From contig CAYLQY010000009.1 in the NCBI GenBank assembly GCA_964386325.1, positions 42,682-106,681 on the forward strand: a DNA stretch of 64,000 nt, written 5' to 3'. The position numbers and the translations under genes are program-made. Positions 28,001-35,248 of this stretch are shown here, one piece after another. The first letter of the stretch is position 1; each line of letters begins with the position of its first letter. The notes below the pieces were generated by a model. It had not been told where the DNA came from. It saw only the letters and a program-made list of their open reading frames with translations, and made no database searches. Origin of the DNA: Anaerorhabdus sp964386325 (lineage in GTDB: Bacteria > Bacillota_I > Bacilli_A > Erysipelotrichales > Erysipelotrichaceae).

Positions 28001-28204
28001 GTGGATTTCATTGCCGTTGATGATCAAGCTATTATCTTAATTGACTTTAAGACAGATAGAAATGTAACTCAAGAAATCTTATTACAACGTTATAGCCAAC
28101 AAATCAACACATACAAAATTGCTTTATCTATTTTATTCCCGCAAAGAGTTATAGAAGCATATATTTGTAGTTTTGATTTGGAAACATTCATTCATATTAA
28201 GTAA
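25058..28204 (+). CDS. addA: ATP-dependent helicase/nuclease subunit A
   Basis: A 1048-residue UvrD-type helicase with a C-terminal nuclease, which with AddB resects DNA ends for RecA loading. Motif Ia/Walker A SASAGAGKTAVLVERL is at about residues 20-35, Walker B is ILIDEFQDTNEIQ, motif IV-VI elements are TIHHSKGLQYKVVF and RVLYVALTRAESKL, and the nuclease motif is ILIDFKTDRN near residue 1000. The length is on the short side for the family. The start is ATG at 25058, 17 codons inside the end of addB; an in-frame GTG at 25049 is less likely. The two genes are coupled and end at a strong terminator. Confidence 0.95.
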   Translation: MKWNPEQSLAINTTGRNILVSASAGAGKTAVLVERLTKRCLVDRISMDEILAVTFTDAAANEMKKRLSKRLNEEYASPSADKDYIQKQLVLLQNARISTIHSFCLDLIKKHADALGLDPAIANTILEDGQVELAKQNAFEVVLQEMLTTHFDETLNCAQYFSPRAEDFEDFKDAILTIMKTASASLDEDAWYKNAQRNYQFIKTPEDIAPALAQLFFDACRLDVDIQLQGIEECLKHCMLNAPENEKVLQSINVKLDFTRDVYQYIDKRDIDGFIRSFRSALSKDIKTITKDEYFKDTLCKNLKNHRENCISKYVDFETMKNDSNEMSSLVETCLTFAKKVSYIFKQNKLDLKGIDFDDMEQLAYQVLQADNQRIAKIYQSLFKEILIDEFQDTNEIQNELLTMVSNGSNVFRVGDVKQSIYKFRKAKPEIMRTLMNDKDVENITLAYNYRSNQSIVQFTNNLFSNCMNVEGCRDVYLDRDFVQPGTPAQMETKNPVEFYKINTSSIKENHDTLENKQIKAHFIAQKIVEMKTTTSYNKWSDFVIITRTHGDKNLIKQVFDEYNIPYSIDAKEGFYQSTCCAIVLSMLRLVEDMDEISLLSVLTSPLYFTSDDLCANLKLSSPTLWDGCIKFNHPLVHDIYECREILKNHGLCALLNKIATINDFVEKGLDQQQRTNFDLLFEKATQFEKTSISLRQFIQQIDLNIQEKSNEAVALGPEEDVVRSVTIHHSKGLQYKVVFYWSTSENRLKDKANTILVDSELGVAFHSFKLPYRFRRPTFQRLALEYKINLDDLEEGIRVLYVALTRAESKLIIVDNIDKEIMPTKLTLQHLNKRKGMTHTILSALGNNENFTIYTVDELQVQAKNYRSETAQVDLPKYQFVDTSIQSLSPSSTENYFVPQLTFDAISSSSRGNLVHKWIEILPNRMWTDVDFKESELSLDDQEKLIRFSESKIYKQCLSMDIHKEFPFAVRKDNTLIQGSVDFIAVDDQAIILIDFKTDRNVTQEILLQRYSQQINTYKIALSILFPQRVIEAYICSFDLETFIHIK

Positions 28205-28206
28205 AG

Positions 28207-28242
28207 AAAAATCAAGTTAGTGGCAACCACAACTTGATTTTT
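28207..28242. terminator. Strong bidirectional terminator between addA and the Cys-rich peptide gene
   Basis: AAAAATCAAGTT ... AACTTGATTTTT (12-bp perfect arms) with an inner GTGG-CAA-CCAC. It serves both convergent genes; the last codons of the 28217 gene form part of the stem. Confidence 0.92.
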
Positions 28243-28411
28243 TATCTGAATCATAATCTTCTTTTAAATTCTTCACACGACAAGTTGTTTCTTTCGCACA
28301 ACCTAAGCAGGTGCCAGAACAATTTGTCTTTTTTGTTTTACTCATCAGCATGAATGTCATACCGATTACAATCGCAAGTATTCCTAAAATAAGTCCATCT
28401 ATATAGTTCAT
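28217..28411 (-). CDS. FeoB-associated-type Cys-rich membrane protein
   Basis: A 64-residue protein with one N-terminal membrane span (YIDGLILGILAIVIGMTFML) and a Cys-rich tail (CSGTCLGCAKETTC ... SSCGCH). This layout matches the small proteins often found beside feoB, thought to aid iron handling, but no feo gene is in the window. ATG at 28411 has AGAGGTG 6 nt upstream. Confidence 0.78.
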   Translation of the reverse strand: MNYIDGLILGILAIVIGMTFMLMSKTKKTNCSGTCLGCAKETTCRVKNLKEDYDSDKKSSCGCH

Positions 28412-28467
28412 CCGCAACACCTCTGTGGATATTACTATAAACCAACTTCGTCCTTAAATCAAACCTT

Positions 28468-29850
28468 TTAATCTTCTAACTCATATCCAAACAGGATATT
28501 TCCGCCTCCTGTTTTCTTAACTTTATACATAGCACGATCAGCTATTTGAAGTAGTTCTTCGGCGCTACTACCATCCTCTGGATAACAAGCAATGCCTATA
28601 CTGGTACCACAGAACACATCACCTTTCTTAAGTTTCCAAGGCTTTTTAAACCTTTCCAAAATAAAGTGACATAAACTGCGAATACTTTCTTTTTCTACTT
28701 TTCCAATAAGTGCTACAAATTCATCACCGCCATTACGATATATCGAATCTTTTAACATTGGAATATTATTGAAGAATTCCCCCAACATAATTAAGAATTC
28801 ATCACCTGCATCATGGCCGAAATTATCATTAATCGATTTAAAACCGTCTATATCAAAAAATAACAAATATCCTTGTTCACCTTTAGTTGAGTTATCAATA
28901 TCCTCTTTGCATTTTTCTATCAACATTCTTCGATTTGGTAGTTTCGTTAATGAGTCATAATTTGCTAGATATTTAATTATTTCTTCATTTTTCTTATTAT
29001 CCGTAATATCAGCACTACTTACTATATGTGCCAATCTTCCATCAATCCACGTAAACGCTGAACTAAATACCCTAAACCACGAACCATCAAATGCTCTTTG
29101 ATAGTCCCAAATATATACTTTTGTTGGATTTCCTTTTTCATCTATGATTTTCTTTTGTGGACAAAATTCACACGGTCCTGTTTGTCCAGGAAAAAGTACT
29201 TGCCAACATTTGTTGCCCATAAACTTTTCTTTACCACCATAAGGTGCTGCCATAGATTCATTCACATATAAAATATCATGTGTATTGAAATCATTTACAT
29301 AGATATCTATTCCTGTATTATCCAAAATCTTTTCCAATGAATTTTGGGCGAATTTTAATCTCTTCTTATACAAATTAAAGGTTGTATATTTTATCAACAT
29401 GGCATTGACTATATGTAATAAATTAAATTCATCATTACTATACACCATTCTTTGCCCTGCATTTGCTACGATGCCAAAGATACGATTATTATCATCAAGA
29501 ACTGATTCAATATACAGCGTTTTCGCATCAAAGATATCTAACAACTTTAACTCGTATTCTGACAATTCTTCATTCCTATTCAACATTAAAAAACCTTCGT
29601 ATATTAGACGATTATTAAATTCCTCTTCAAGATTATTTAAAAATAGGATTTCTGGATATTCTTTCTTGGTAAATGAATATCGTGACATCTCATTCAATTG
29701 ATTATTGACTCCTGGTTCATATACAAGTGATATGTCAAAGCCAAAGTAGTTTGTAATCAGTTGTTGTGCTTGTCTTACATTATCCATTTGTACTTGTTGG
29801 TCAGCAAACAAAGTTGCTAGTTTTAGTATTAATTCATCTTGTAGAGCCAT
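28468..29850 (-). CDS. PAS-GGDEF diguanylate cyclase
   Basis: A 460-residue cytosolic protein. Residues 1-165 may be a GAF-like sensor. About 175-290 is a PAS domain that contains a Cys cluster (KCWQVLFPGQTGPCEFCP), as seen in some redox or metal-responsive PAS domains. Residues 295-455 are GGDEF with the intact signature YRNGGDEFVALIG and DSLTKLPNRR at the domain entry. The usual inhibitory site (RxxD ahead of GGDEF) is not present (its Arg position is Met), so feedback inhibition by c-di-GMP is unlikely. It should make c-di-GMP from GTP. Single gene; the next gene upstream is 26 bp away. Confidence 0.9.
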   Translation of the reverse strand: MALQDELILKLATLFADQQVQMDNVRQAQQLITNYFGFDISLVYEPGVNNQLNEMSRYSFTKKEYPEILFLNNLEEEFNNRLIYEGFLMLNRNEELSEYELKLLDIFDAKTLYIESVLDDNNRIFGIVANAGQRMVYSNDEFNLLHIVNAMLIKYTTFNLYKKRLKFAQNSLEKILDNTGIDIYVNDFNTHDILYVNESMAAPYGGKEKFMGNKCWQVLFPGQTGPCEFCPQKKIIDEKGNPTKVYIWDYQRAFDGSWFRVFSSAFTWIDGRLAHIVSSADITDNKKNEEIIKYLANYDSLTKLPNRRMLIEKCKEDIDNSTKGEQGYLLFFDIDGFKSINDNFGHDAGDEFLIMLGEFFNNIPMLKDSIYRNGGDEFVALIGKVEKESIRSLCHFILERFKKPWKLKKGDVFCGTSIGIACYPEDGSSAEELLQIADRAMYKVKKTGGGNILFGYELED

Positions 29851-29876
29851 ACCATTACCTCAAGTTTACAACTTTC

Positions 29877-30371
29877 CTATTTATTATTTTCTTTTTCACG
29901 AATATATTCTATTGCTTCTTTACCAGACATATGTTCAATTGTTAATTCAATACAACTAACCGCATTAAAACTTCCACTGATTTCTAACTCTTTGTTATCA
30001 CTGAATTCTTTTGAATATTTATCAATTAAAAGCTCTAATGCAAATCGCTTTTCTTCATCATTTAATATACGAGCTTTTCCAAAAACAACAACGCTTCTAA
30101 AAAAGGTAGTGAATTTTTCAGGTACTACATTATCGGCATCAACAACACAAAATGATACTTTTTCATTTTTCTCTAATGCATCTATTTTATGTCCTGTTTT
30201 TGCACTATGAAAATAAATTTTTGAATCACAATAGCTATAACTTAGCGGAACTGTATAAGGATATCCCTCATCACCGATTACAGCTAACACACCATTGGTT
30301 CCTCTTTCTAACACTTGAACACATTCTTCATTTGATAAAACTTGTTTAAATCGTCGCATTTTTCTAAACAT
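29877..30371 (-). CDS. Pyridoxamine 5'-phosphate oxidase-like flavoprotein (NimA type)
   Basis: A 164-residue split-barrel FMN-binding protein. The pattern MRRFKQVLSNEECVQVLERGTNGVLAVIGDEGYPYTVPL and IYFHSAKTGHKIDALEKNEKVSFCVV is typical of the NimA/PNPOx-like family found in many Bacillota, which includes nitroimidazole reductases and haem- or F420-like cofactor binders. The substrate is unknown. It lies 2 bp after the nucleotidyltransferase gene, so the two form an operon with the genes upstream. Confidence 0.85.
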   Translation of the reverse strand: MFRKMRRFKQVLSNEECVQVLERGTNGVLAVIGDEGYPYTVPLSYSYCDSKIYFHSAKTGHKIDALEKNEKVSFCVVDADNVVPEKFTTFFRSVVVFGKARILNDEEKRFALELLIDKYSKEFSDNKELEISGSFNAVSCIELTIEHMSGKEAIEYIREKENNK

Positions 30372-30373
30372 TT

Positions 30374-31141
30374 TTAGCCCTCGTTTTCAATCTTATTCTC
30401 AATTCTTTTTAGTAAATCTTTAGCGAAATTCTTTAAATCTACTGTATTCACTTTCATTTCTTTATAACCACTATAGCAAATAAGTGCTTCATTTATAAGA
30501 GTAAAATGCTCTTTTAAATGAGAAACACCCCATTTTCCCGCCTCTTTTTTAGATAAAAGTACATTTTCTTCTAGATATGCAAGTGTTCTAACTAAATTTA
30601 AAACTGCATAAATCGGATTATCTAGGATGCTTTCCTCATAGTCTTTTAAATCTGATAAAACACTGTCCATATAATATTCGTTTGAAACTACACCAAATAC
30701 TTCATCAATTTCTTTACCACTAATCTTTTTACCACAGCTCTTTATCATCTTAAAATGCACCGCTAAATCTTTATCATTACCTTTCATTTGCATACATGTT
30801 CTTCGAATATCATAAATGTATTCTTTTATGTAAAGATTTGAGTAATGCAAACAATAAGGCGTTGGATAAATAAAGTTTTTGCACACTTCAGCCAACACTA
30901 AACTCATTTCAAAACCTTTTTTAGGTGCATAATTATTCAGTTCTAATAGTACTTCAATCAGTTTTATTTTAGTTTCTAAAAACGGATTTTTTTTGACTAC
31001 AATAATGAAATCAACATCACTCTTATCCCAGTTAAATGTTTCTGTCGCAAGTGAACCATGTAGATACATGCCAACATAGTTTTCTTTAAGAATATTCTGA
31101 AATTGTATAGAAATATTTTCTACTAACTCACTCGCAGTCAC
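30374..31141 (-). CDS. Nucleotidyltransferase with DUF4111 domain (AadA/ANT-like)
   Basis: A 255-residue protein. The N-terminal nucleotidyltransferase fold has GSLATETFNWDKSDVDFIIVV, i.e. the GS...DxD metal-binding motif, and a later acidic residue in GFEMSLVL at the position of the catalytic base in AadA. The C-terminal half (LNLVRTLAYLEENVLLSKKEAGKWG) matches the DUF4111 helical domain of aminoglycoside 3''/9-adenylyltransferases. Whether it modifies an aminoglycoside or another alcohol is unknown; chromosomal context gives no mobile-resistance signs. The start is GTG with AGGAG 7 nt upstream. Confidence 0.8.
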   Translation of the reverse strand: MTASELVENISIQFQNILKENYVGMYLHGSLATETFNWDKSDVDFIIVVKKNPFLETKIKLIEVLLELNNYAPKKGFEMSLVLAEVCKNFIYPTPYCLHYSNLYIKEYIYDIRRTCMQMKGNDKDLAVHFKMIKSCGKKISGKEIDEVFGVVSNEYYMDSVLSDLKDYEESILDNPIYAVLNLVRTLAYLEENVLLSKKEAGKWGVSHLKEHFTLINEALICYSGYKEMKVNTVDLKNFAKDLLKRIENKIENEG

Positions 31142-31176
31142 ATTTTTTCTCCTGTTTCTTTCTTGTTTACAAACTT

Positions 31177-31476
31177 TTACAACAGATAATTATTCTCTCT
31201 ATTCGCAACGATAAATTCTTTTAATTTATAAGTTGCATATCCTTCGATTACAAGCGGTTCAAGTTTACAGATTTCATTAGCTTCTTCATAATTATTCGCC
31301 TTAATAATATACATTCCCGCAACTCCTGGATACCCTTTAAAAACACCACATATTTCTAGTTTTCCAGAATCATCTAAGTTTTTAATGTTTGCGACATGTC
31401 TTTCAATAACTGCCTTTGTTATTTTATTATATGTTTTACTCTTTTCAATTATCATCACATACAGCGATTTTTCCAT
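31177..31476 (-). CDS. YciI-like protein
   Basis: A 99-residue protein with the ferredoxin-like YciI fold: conserved His in VIERHVANIKNLDDSGKL and the Gly-rich GVFKGYPGVAGMYIIKANNYEEA. Members are small dimeric enzymes or sensors of uncertain function (some act as dehalogenases or muconolactone isomerase-like). It precedes the nucleotidyltransferase gene by 35 bp and probably shares its transcript. AGAGGAG ribosome binding site. Confidence 0.78.
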   Translation of the reverse strand: MEKSLYVMIIEKSKTYNKITKAVIERHVANIKNLDDSGKLEICGVFKGYPGVAGMYIIKANNYEEANEICKLEPLVIEGYATYKLKEFIVANRENNYLL

Positions 31477-31550
31477 GTTCTCTCCTCTATTTATTTCTAT
31501 ACTTTAAGTATATCATGCACATTATGTGAAGACTACTTCCAGCCAAAAGA

Positions 31551-31570
31551 AAAAAATGCCAAGGCATTTT
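31551..31570 (-). terminator. Terminator after tRNA-Glu
   Basis: Minus strand AAAATGCC-TT-GGCATTTTTTTCTTTT: an 8-bp stem with U-tract. Confidence 0.85.
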
Positions 31571-31588
31571 CTAGTTTTATTTTATTTC

Positions 31589-31662
31589 TACTCCCAGGGG
31601 GATTCGAACCCCTCGTTGCACGGATGAGAACCGTGTTTCCTAACCGATTAGAAGATGGGAGC
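31589..31662 (-). tRNA. tRNA-Glu, anticodon CTC
   Basis: A 74-nt cloverleaf on the minus strand: acceptor GCTCCCA/TGGGAGT (one G-U), D-arm TTCT...GGAA with AATCGGTTA loop, anticodon stem CACGG/CCGTG with loop TTCTCAT (anticodon CTC, reading GAG), T-arm with TTCGAAT loop and CCCCC 3' strand (one A-C mismatch at the base). CCA is not encoded. It lies between the PHP gene and the terminator. Confidence 0.93.
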
Positions 31663-31663
31663 A

Positions 31664-31684
31664 GAATATACTTTTAGTATATTC
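31664..31684. repeat. Perfect hairpin directly upstream of tRNA-Glu
   Basis: GAATATACT-TTT-AGTATATTC, 9-bp arms, one base from the tRNA 5' end and 8 bp from the PHP gene stop. It has no U-tract on the minus strand. Confidence 0.55.
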
Positions 31685-31692
31685 CTTTCTCA

Positions 31693-32523
31693 CTATCTTT
31701 CAATATCAAAATTAATTTTTACTTGTGATAACAAAGTTTTCATTTGCCCAATTTTAGTCGTTTCAAATGTTCCATGACAATCAGAACCTGCAGTAATAAA
31801 CAAATCAAAGACTTCACAAATTTTTAGACAGATTTGTGTTTGACTTTCAGTATGCTTTGGATAATAACATTCAATTCCATCGATTCCTAGTGCTACAAAT
31901 TTCCTTAATATTTCTTCAAATTCGGTATCATTTAAATCTTTAAATATTCGACCAGGATGTGCAACTACCGCTTTACCATGTGCTTGATGAATCTCATCAA
32001 TAACTCGCTTTACTCCAAAAAATGAAATATCTTCATAAGAAAATTCTCCCTTGAAAAACAGATCAAAAGATTCATCTAAATTAGAGGCAACTCCACGCTC
32101 TACAAAATAATGAATTGCTTTCCATCCACCTAATCTTCGATCATATTCATACTTGTCGTAATCTTCTAGTGATACCCTTGAATCTTGTTTAGCTATCATT
32201 TCTACAAAATCACGATTCGCTACATCCAGTAATGTGCGATTAGTGGTAACAAATTCATCAAACTGTTTATTCCCTAAATCAAAATCATAGCCAAGCATAT
32301 GGATATTTCTACCAAACTCAGTACAATCAATTTCTACACCTGTTATACATTGAACATCTGAATCCTTTGAAATTTCCATTAATAGTTTAGTACCTTTTAA
32401 CTCATTGTGATCAGTAATCGCAAGTACGCTTACGTGTTCTTCTTTCGCCATTTGAAGTATTTCATTTGGACTGTAAGTTCCATCTGAATAAAAAGAGTGA
32501 TTGTGCAAATCGATATAGTTCAT
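31693..32523 (-). CDS. PHP-domain phosphoesterase (RNase AM/YciV-like)
   Basis: A 276-residue protein with PHP metal motifs DLHNHSFYSDGT, LAITDHNELKG, the His in VVAHPGR and GSDCHG. The family includes 3',5'-nucleoside bisphosphate phosphatases and the 5'-3' exoribonuclease AM. No C-terminal polymerase fusion. It is immediately upstream of tRNA-Glu on the same strand, so the two may be co-transcribed. TTAGGAG ribosome binding site. Confidence 0.88.
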   Translation of the reverse strand: MNYIDLHNHSFYSDGTYSPNEILQMAKEEHVSVLAITDHNELKGTKLLMEISKDSDVQCITGVEIDCTEFGRNIHMLGYDFDLGNKQFDEFVTTNRTLLDVANRDFVEMIAKQDSRVSLEDYDKYEYDRRLGGWKAIHYFVERGVASNLDESFDLFFKGEFSYEDISFFGVKRVIDEIHQAHGKAVVAHPGRIFKDLNDTEFEEILRKFVALGIDGIECYYPKHTESQTQICLKICEVFDLFITAGSDCHGTFETTKIGQMKTLLSQVKINFDIER

Positions 32524-32592
32524 ACTTTACTCCTAACTAATTTTACAAATTATACGTTGTTCTTCCTGTTGTGTAAATAAAATCTTATTGAC

Positions 32593-34200
32593 CTAACAAG
32601 TCACTTCGCTCGAATATAAAACTAATATATCCTCTTCTTGAATTTTTGTATCACCATGCGGAAGAATTGTTTTACCCTCTCGAATAATCATGATCACAAG
32701 TTCATTCGCCTTTGGTGAAAAATCTTTAATTGATTTTTCTATCCACTTGCTACCCTTTTCTATGACATGTTCTTGAAGACAAACTTGATTCGCTTCTTGG
32801 TATTTATATGCACTCAAAATAAGTTGATCACCTTCTTGTAAAATAGTCTCACCGCTTGGCATGATTTTTTCTTTATTTCTTAAAATCAAAACTATCAGTG
32901 TATCTGGTGGTAACGTAATATTTTTAATTTCTTGATTAATCCAATCATGAGATGAGTTTAAATTAACTTGGATAAATCTTAAATCTACTTCATCTGAATA
33001 ATCACTAAATGATTTTAATACATCAATATTCTTATCTGTCATATCTAGCCATTTAGATACCTTAGGCAGAAATGTACCCTGAACCAAAATTGATAATAAG
33101 ACTATGAAAAACACAATATGATATAAATCAATCGATAAATTGTTCAAGTGAACCGTCGCAAGTATTGCGAATACAATCGAAGCTGCACCTCTTAATCCTG
33201 CGAATGAAACAAGTAACAGTTGTTTGAATTTACACCCATATGGCCTTAACAATATAAACGTCGCGATTGGTCTTGCTACTACTGTTAGAAAAACCATAAT
33301 TAAAAGTGCTGGTAAAAAAATACTCGGGATCCGTGATGGTGTTGCAAGAAAGCCCAAAAGGAAGAATATTACCATTTGCATCAAACCCGTAATTCCATCA
33401 AAGAAATGAACAAATGCTTTTTGATTTGTCATTTTTTGATTTCCTAATATTATTCCTGTTATATAGACACTTAGATAACCATTACCACTAAAATATGTTG
33501 ATGCTGCATATGAAACAAGTGCCACACCCACTAAAAATACTAGATCAAATCCATCCGCTGTAAGTTTAATTTTTTTCAGAATATATGTTGCTGCATAAGC
33601 CACAATAAATCCAAATAAGATACCCATTGCAAATTGTAATATTATGAATTGAAGTGTACTTTGAAACTGAATGCCACTTGTCATCATTGTTAAAACTAAA
33701 ATAGTTAAGGTATATGATGTAGGATCATTACTACCACTTTCAATTTCCAATAGTGAATCGGTATTATATTTTAATCCTAGTCGTTTCGAACGTAGAATGG
33801 AAAAAACAGATGCTGCATCCGTTGAACTAATTACTGCTCCTATCAAAAAACTTTCTAATATACCAAAACGCAATACAATATAACAGAATAACCCTGTGAG
33901 TAATGCTGTAAATAAGACCCCTAACGTTGATAATAAAATAGCCTTTGAAACTACTGGTTTTGCATGTTTCCAGTTTGTTCCAAACCCTCCATAAAAAATT
34001 ATAAATATTAGAGCCACAGTACATATTTTTTCCACTACTTCATAGTCTTCAAAGTAAATGCCAAGAATACCATCTGTACCAAATAGTAACCCCAATCCAA
34101 TGAATGCTACTAAAACAGGAAGTCCAACTTTCTGTGTAGCACGATTTAAGAATACACATGCTATGACAATAATTCCTGCTAATAATATTCCTATAGTCAA
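32593..34200 (-). CDS. CPA1 cation/proton antiporter with C-terminal RCK_C (TrkA-C) domains
   Basis: A 535-residue membrane protein. Residues 1-385 are 12 or so spans of the NhaP2/CPA1 fold with the ion-site motif ISSTDAASVFSIL and SGSNDPTSYTL. Residues about 395-535 carry two TrkA_C/RCK_C repeats (LRFIQVNLNSSHDW ... DTLIVLILRNKEKIMPSGETIL and ELVIMIIREGKTILPHGDTKI). In related Bacillota proteins (CpaA) RCK_C binds c-di-AMP, so nucleotide control of K+ or Na+ efflux is plausible. TTG start at 34200 with AGGGAGTGA 4 nt upstream. Confidence 0.9.
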   Translation of the reverse strand: MTIGILLAGIIVIACVFLNRATQKVGLPVLVAFIGLGLLFGTDGILGIYFEDYEVVEKICTVALIFIIFYGGFGTNWKHAKPVVSKAILLSTLGVLFTALLTGLFCYIVLRFGILESFLIGAVISSTDAASVFSILRSKRLGLKYNTDSLLEIESGSNDPTSYTLTILVLTMMTSGIQFQSTLQFIILQFAMGILFGFIVAYAATYILKKIKLTADGFDLVFLVGVALVSYAASTYFSGNGYLSVYITGIILGNQKMTNQKAFVHFFDGITGLMQMVIFFLLGFLATPSRIPSIFLPALLIMVFLTVVARPIATFILLRPYGCKFKQLLLVSFAGLRGAASIVFAILATVHLNNLSIDLYHIVFFIVLLSILVQGTFLPKVSKWLDMTDKNIDVLKSFSDYSDEVDLRFIQVNLNSSHDWINQEIKNITLPPDTLIVLILRNKEKIMPSGETILQEGDQLILSAYKYQEANQVCLQEHVIEKGSKWIEKSIKDFSPKANELVIMIIREGKTILPHGDTKIQEEDILVLYSSEVTC

Positions 34201-34262
34201 ATTATCACTCCCTAACTTCTAAATTTATTTTACCATAAAAATTCGAATCCTCTTTTTATACA

Positions 34263-34290
34263 CTAAAGGTTATCTTACGATAACCTTTAG
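34263..34290 (-). terminator. Terminator after the pirin gene
   Basis: CTAAAGGTTATC / GATAACCTTTAG perfect 12-bp arms; the U-tract is weak. Confidence 0.72.
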
Positions 34291-34294
34291 TTGT

Positions 34295-34996
34295 TTATTC
34301 TTTTTCCATATCAAATAAAATAATGTGTGAATCTGTTTTCGCACGTAGATTAATTTTTTCTTCATCGATAATTTCTGCACCATCTTTTTCATTAATAGTT
34401 TCACCATTAATCATCCCACAGCCCTCAATTTGAACTAGATAGACTTGGCGATTAGAGTCAATGTGATAATCGATATTTTCATTAGCCTTTAAACTTACAA
34501 CGGATATATTCATATCTTGATGAATTTGAATTGGAGCATTACCTTGTAATCCAGAAACTATTTGTAGCCATTTTCCTTCTCTTTCTTCCCATTCAAAACG
34601 ATAGTCACCATAATTCGGGATATATCCCTTTTTATTTGGAATTATCCAAATTTGAAGAAAACGCAAAGGCTTTTCTGTGAGATTATATTCACTATGTGTC
34701 ACGCCAGTTCCAGCACTCATATATTGAACTTGTCCACGCACTAAATCACGTTTATTACCCATACTGTCTTTATGCGTCAAAACGCCATCGACTACATAGC
34801 TTATAATTTCCATATTTTCATGTGGGTGAGTACCAAATCCTTTTCCTGCATCAAAAATATCATCATTGATTACTCTTAATGATCCAAATTTAATATTATC
34901 GGGGTTGTAGTATTCCGCAAATGAAAAGTGAAAAATGCTATGCAACCACCCCATTTCACTTCTCCCCATTTTTTCATGATTGATTACTTTTATCAT
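34295..34996 (-). CDS. Pirin family protein
   Basis: A 233-residue bicupin. The N-terminal cupin holds the metal ligands (GTHPHENMEIISYV with His-x-His, and a later His in VTHSEYN) and the family signature QYMSAGTGVTHSE. Pirins such as YhaK/YhhW include quercetinases; the physiological substrate is unknown. Single gene with its own terminator. Confidence 0.9.
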   Translation of the reverse strand: MIKVINHEKMGRSEMGWLHSIFHFSFAEYYNPDNIKFGSLRVINDDIFDAGKGFGTHPHENMEIISYVVDGVLTHKDSMGNKRDLVRGQVQYMSAGTGVTHSEYNLTEKPLRFLQIWIIPNKKGYIPNYGDYRFEWEEREGKWLQIVSGLQGNAPIQIHQDMNISVVSLKANENIDYHIDSNRQVYLVQIEGCGMINGETINEKDGAEIIDEEKINLRAKTDSHIILFDMEKE

Positions 34997-35064
34997 ATAT
35001 ATACCTCTTTTCTTTTTATAACAGCTTTATTTATTTCACTTAAATTGAGTTACTCCTCTTGCAC

Positions 35065-35102
35065 AAATCATGATGACGAATGATTTTTAATCATTATGAT
35101 TT
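35065..35102. repeat. Nested inverted repeat between the pirin and histidine kinase genes
   Basis: AAATCAT ... ATGATTT outer arms and AATGATT-TTT-AATCATT inner arms. It lies 70 bp upstream of the pirin start. Operator or structured RNA; unexplained. Confidence 0.4.
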
Positions 35103-35221
35103 ACACTCGTGTAATTAATTCATTATTTTGTAAATTTTGAATATAGAAACCATATCTTTGTGAAGACTTCTTATTTACAATATATCACTAATTAGTAATA
35201 GTTCTATTCATATGCTCACAA

Positions 35222-35246
35222 AATAAAAACTAAGTTTGCACTTAGT
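35222..35246 (-). terminator. Terminator of the two-component operon
   Basis: Minus strand ACTAAG-TGCAAA-CTTAGT then TTTTATTTT, right after the kinase stop. Confidence 0.82.
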
Positions 35247-35248
35247 CC

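Noticed and set aside
28207..28242. Long inverted repeat as a mobile-element end
   Set aside because: It is a single copy at a convergent gene junction with poly-A/T flanks, typical of a bidirectional terminator.
30374..31141. Acquired aminoglycoside-resistance gene
   Set aside because: The fold matches AadA-type enzymes, but there is no integron, insertion sequence or composition shift, and sequence identity cannot be judged here; described as a nucleotidyltransferase only.
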